Positions 4,778-7,040 of a stretch of 7,040 nt of DNA are shown here, one piece after another. The translations under genes were made by a program, and so were the position numbers. Position 1 is the first letter of the stretch, and every line of letters starts with the position of its first letter. The stretch is from an uncultured SAR116 cluster alpha proteobacterium. Lineage in GTDB: Bacteria; Pseudomonadota; Alphaproteobacteria; Puniceispirillales; Puniceispirillaceae. The notes under the pieces are model-generated. The model saw only the letters and a list, made by a program, of their open reading frames with translations, was not told the DNA's origin and made no database searches. Location: NCBI GenBank assembly GCA_902520575.1, contig CABYOG010000050.1, forward strand, positions 1 to 7,040. The letters are read 5' to 3'.

Positions 4778-5937
4778 TCCGCTACGCCCGTCAAAACATT
4801 TCACAAGAAGATATCGCTTCTGTTATGGAAGTACTGCGCTCTGATTTCCTTACTCAGGGTCCATCGGTGTCACGGTTTGAATTGGCAGTGGCGCAGTATT
4901 GCGTTGCGCAGCATTCTATTTCTGTCAATAGTTCAACCAGCGCCTTGCACATCGCTTGCCTTGCGCTTGATCTTGGCCATGGCGATTGGCTGTGGACAAC
5001 CCCAAATACTTTTGTCGCCAGCGCAAACAGTGCGCTTTATTGCGGCGCCAAGGTCGATTTCGTTGATATTGATCCGCGCACCTACAACATTAGCGTGGAA
5101 CGACTTAAGGAAAAGCTTGAGCAGGCCGAGAAAGATGGGCGGCTGCCTAAAATTGTGTTGCCAGTCCACTTTGCAGGCCAGCCCTGCGATATGCCGGCGA
5201 TATATGCGTTAAGCCAAAGATATGGCTTCAAAATCATTGAAGACGCTTCGCATGCCATCGGTGCATCTTATAATGGCATCAAAGTCGGTTCTTGCGTCCA
5301 CAGCGACATAACCGTCTTCAGCTTCCATCCTGTCAAGATTATCACCACCGGTGAAGGTGGTATGGCGATGACCAATGATGAAGCGTTAGCTAATCGTCTG
5401 AGCCGCTTGCGCACGCACGGAATCACAAGCGACAAAGAGTTGATGCACTCGCGTCCGGAGGATGAAATTTGGAACTACCAGCAAATTGAATTGGGCTTCA
5501 ACTACCGCATGACAGATATTCAGGCTGCGTTAGGCTGGAGTCAAATGCAGCGCTTGACTGAATTTGTTAGCTACAGGCATTCAATTGCTAATCGGTATGA
5601 CCAGGAGCTGAAGTCATTGCCAATCACAACGCCATATCAAGCTAATGGAACATATTCTAGTTACCACCTTTACCCAATTCGTATAAATGAAGGCGAAAGC
5701 GGAAAGACACAACGTCAGGTGTACGACTCGCTTTGGAAGAATGGAGTGGCCGCAAATCTGCATTACATACCGGTTCATCGGCAGCCGTATTATGAAAAGC
5801 TAGGATTCAAGGCGTGTGATTTTCCTGAGTCAGAACAGTTTCACCGAGAAGTGATCACTTTGCCGATGCACACAAAACTTGAACCGCAGCAGCAAGCAGC
5901 AGTGATTGCAGTACTAGCCAAGTCGCTGAGTTCATGA
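4774..5937 (+). CDS. pseC: UDP-4-amino-4,6-dideoxy-N-acetyl-beta-L-altrosamine transaminase
   Basis: PseC is a cytosolic PLP enzyme of the DegT/DnrJ/EryC1 aminotransferase family. It transfers an amino group from glutamate to UDP-2-acetamido-2,6-dideoxy-beta-L-arabino-hexos-4-ulose, the second step of pseudaminic acid synthesis. The 387-aa length is normal. Visible motifs are the N-terminal MIRYARQNIS and FLTQGP (25-30), SSTSALHIA (53-61), EDASHAIG (156-163, D157 contacting the PLP nitrogen), the Schiff-base lysine K188 in SFHPVKIITTGEGG (183-196), and NYRMTD (243-248). The ATG at 4774 overlaps the SDR stop by ATGA and has GAGG four bases upstream. Its stop overlaps the pseF start in the same way. 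With pseF and pseG next to it, the assignment to pseudaminic rather than legionaminic acid synthesis is well supported. Confidence 0.95.
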   Translation: MIRYARQNISQEDIASVMEVLRSDFLTQGPSVSRFELAVAQYCVAQHSISVNSSTSALHIACLALDLGHGDWLWTTPNTFVASANSALYCGAKVDFVDIDPRTYNISVERLKEKLEQAEKDGRLPKIVLPVHFAGQPCDMPAIYALSQRYGFKIIEDASHAIGASYNGIKVGSCVHSDITVFSFHPVKIITTGEGGMAMTNDEALANRLSRLRTHGITSDKELMHSRPEDEIWNYQQIELGFNYRMTDIQAALGWSQMQRLTEFVSYRHSIANRYDQELKSLPITTPYQANGTYSSYHLYPIRINEGESGKTQRQVYDSLWKNGVAANLHYIPVHRQPYYEKLGFKACDFPESEQFHREVITLPMHTKLEPQQQAAVIAVLAKSLSS

Positions 5938-6626
5938 GGCTTTGCATCATTCCTGCCCGCGGCGGCAGCAAGCGTATCCCCCGCAAAAACATTCGCGACT
6001 TCTGTGGCAAACCAATAATTGCTTGGTCGATTGATGCGGCGATTAAAAGTCAATGTTTCGATCGAATTATAGTGAGCACTGATGACCAAGAAATTGCAGC
6101 CATGGCGGAGCGATATGGCGCTGAAATTCCTTTTATGCGCCCGGCGCAACTTGCAGACGATTACACAAGCACCACTGCAGTTATCTCGCATGCCATCGAG
6201 TGGCAGAACTCTTACGGAGATGTGGCCGAAAAAGTTTGCTGTCTGTATGCAACAGCCCCCTTTGTTCAGGCGTTTGATTTGCAAAAGGGTCTCGATGTTC
6301 TAGAAAGTAGTGGCGCTGATTACGCATTTTCAGTCACGAATTATGCATTTCCGATACAACGATCGATCCGCATAACAAAGAACCAAAGAATAGAGATGTT
6401 TCAACCCGAACATTTCAATACACGCTCACAAGATCTCGATGAAGCTTGGCATGATGCCGGTCAGTTTTATTGGGGCAAGGCAGCAGCTTGGCTAGGAAAC
6501 AAACCGATTTTTAGTGATGACGCGGCCCCCGTTTTGATGCCAAGACACAAAGTACAAGATATTGACACGCCGGATGACTGGGAGCGAGCAGAGCTAATGT
6601 TCACATTGCTGAATGGCTCAGCATAA
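5934..6626 (+). CDS. pseF: Pseudaminic acid cytidylyltransferase
   Basis: PseF activates pseudaminic acid with CTP to give CMP-pseudaminic acid, the donor for glycosyltransferases and the last biosynthetic step. The 230-aa length is typical. The nucleotide-binding motif IIPARGGSKRIPRKNI (5-20) opens the protein. It is followed by STDD (48-51), RPAQLADDYTST (69-80) and the C-terminal DIDTPDDW (209-216), as in CMP-sugar synthetases of the NeuA group. The ATG at 5934 is coupled to the pseC stop by ATGA. The TAA at 6624-6626 is immediately followed by the pseG ATG. The relatives NeuA and LegF share the fold; the pse-type neighbours and the shape of the N-terminal motif favour PseF. Confidence 0.93.
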   Translation: MRLCIIPARGGSKRIPRKNIRDFCGKPIIAWSIDAAIKSQCFDRIIVSTDDQEIAAMAERYGAEIPFMRPAQLADDYTSTTAVISHAIEWQNSYGDVAEKVCCLYATAPFVQAFDLQKGLDVLESSGADYAFSVTNYAFPIQRSIRITKNQRIEMFQPEHFNTRSQDLDEAWHDAGQFYWGKAAAWLGNKPIFSDDAAPVLMPRHKVQDIDTPDDWERAELMFTLLNGSA

Positions 6627-7040
6627 ATGCATGTCGTATTTCGCACAGATGCTCACTGCAAATAGGTACTGGCCATATTGCGCGCTGTTTAACGTTAGCG
6701 GATGCATTACGTGAGCAAGGGGCTAAATGTCTGTTTGTCTGCCGCGAGCTAGAGGGGCACTTAATAGAACATATCCGCTATCGTGGATATGAGACATATA
6801 CCTTACCTGAAGTTGATGCGAATTCTACAACTGAGCCCGATCTCACGCATGCGAGCTTGCTTGGCGTTGATTGGTCAACCGATGCACAGCAAACACTGCA
6901 AATTGTTAGAGACACAACAATTGACTGGCTGATTGTGGATCACTACGCGCTTGATTATTGCTGGGAGTTGAAGATACGGCCGGTTTGCAACCGCATGATG
7001 GTGATTGATGACCTTGCTGATCGCCGCCACGATTGTGACC
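6627..7040 (+). pseudogene. pseG: UDP-2,4-diacetamido-2,4,6-trideoxy-beta-L-altropyranose hydrolase, frameshifted and cut by the window edge
   Basis: PseG removes UDP from the bis-acetylated altropyranose to release the free sugar for PseI condensation. It is a GT-B-like enzyme. The ATG at 6627 abuts the pseF stop and starts MHVVFRTDA, the family N-terminus, but this frame hits TAG at 6663-6665 after 12 codons. Reading from TCA at 6653 restores the family sequence: SLQIGTGHIARCLTLADAL, later WLIVDHYALD and MMVIDDLADRRHDCD, open to the window end. Counting across the break puts the GTGH histidine at residue 17, where I recall the catalytic histidine in Campylobacter PseG. One base is therefore missing at about 6651-6653 (GATGC|TCA). 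About 138 codons are visible, well under half of the usual length. It may be a real lesion or a sequence error; no slippery heptamer is present. Confidence 0.9.

Noticed and set aside
6645..6665. Programmed -1 frameshift in pseG
   Set aside because: There is no slippery heptamer or evident downstream stimulator at GATGCTCAC, and pseG is not known to be recoded; a missing base is simpler.

Overview
The window holds the 5' end of a polysaccharide (EPS or O-antigen) locus that makes pseudaminic acid, with its own transcription control. The genes suggest a beta- or gammaproteobacterium. A betaproteobacterium is my preference, from the pairing of an RfaH-like NusG paralogue with an EPS-associated MarR-type regulator; this is inference, as there is no rRNA or other marker.

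Layout. Positions 1-326 are AT-rich (about 28% G+C by hand count) and gene-free, with several short inverted repeats. A minus-strand gene (327-956) encodes an RfaH/NusG-like antiterminator. A long divergent intergenic region (957-1470) follows. It holds a TTGACA box, a perfect 15-bp dyad, a match to the RfaH recruitment signal (ops, tGCGGTAGCCT at 1434-1444) and a leader hairpin. All later main genes read on the plus strand: a small winged-helix regulator (1471-1788), an ABC exporter resembling the PglK lipid-linked oligosaccharide flippase (1970-3769), an RmlD-like sugar-nucleotide SDR (about 3875-4777), pseC (4774-5937), pseF (5934-6626) and the start of pseG (6627 to the window edge). SDR/pseC and pseC/pseF overlap by ATGA, and pseF/pseG abut as TAAATG, so these form a tightly coupled operon.

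How the parts fit. PseC aminates the 4-keto intermediate made by PseB, PseG removes UDP from the bis-acetylated sugar, and PseF activates pseudaminic acid with CMP. PseB, PseH and PseI are not in the window; the last two probably lie downstream. The flippase would move the lipid-linked repeat unit across the inner membrane. The RfaH homologue would load at the ops-like site so that polymerase can read through the long operon.

Oddities. pseG is out of frame by one base near codon 9. The SDR has no ATG, GTG or TTG upstream of its dinucleotide-binding motif. The RfaH frame carries a 45-residue N-terminal extension, with a better ATG one frame away. G+C content drops at about 3770, next to a 31-codon ATGA-coupled stub. 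Two further small frames lie between the main genes.
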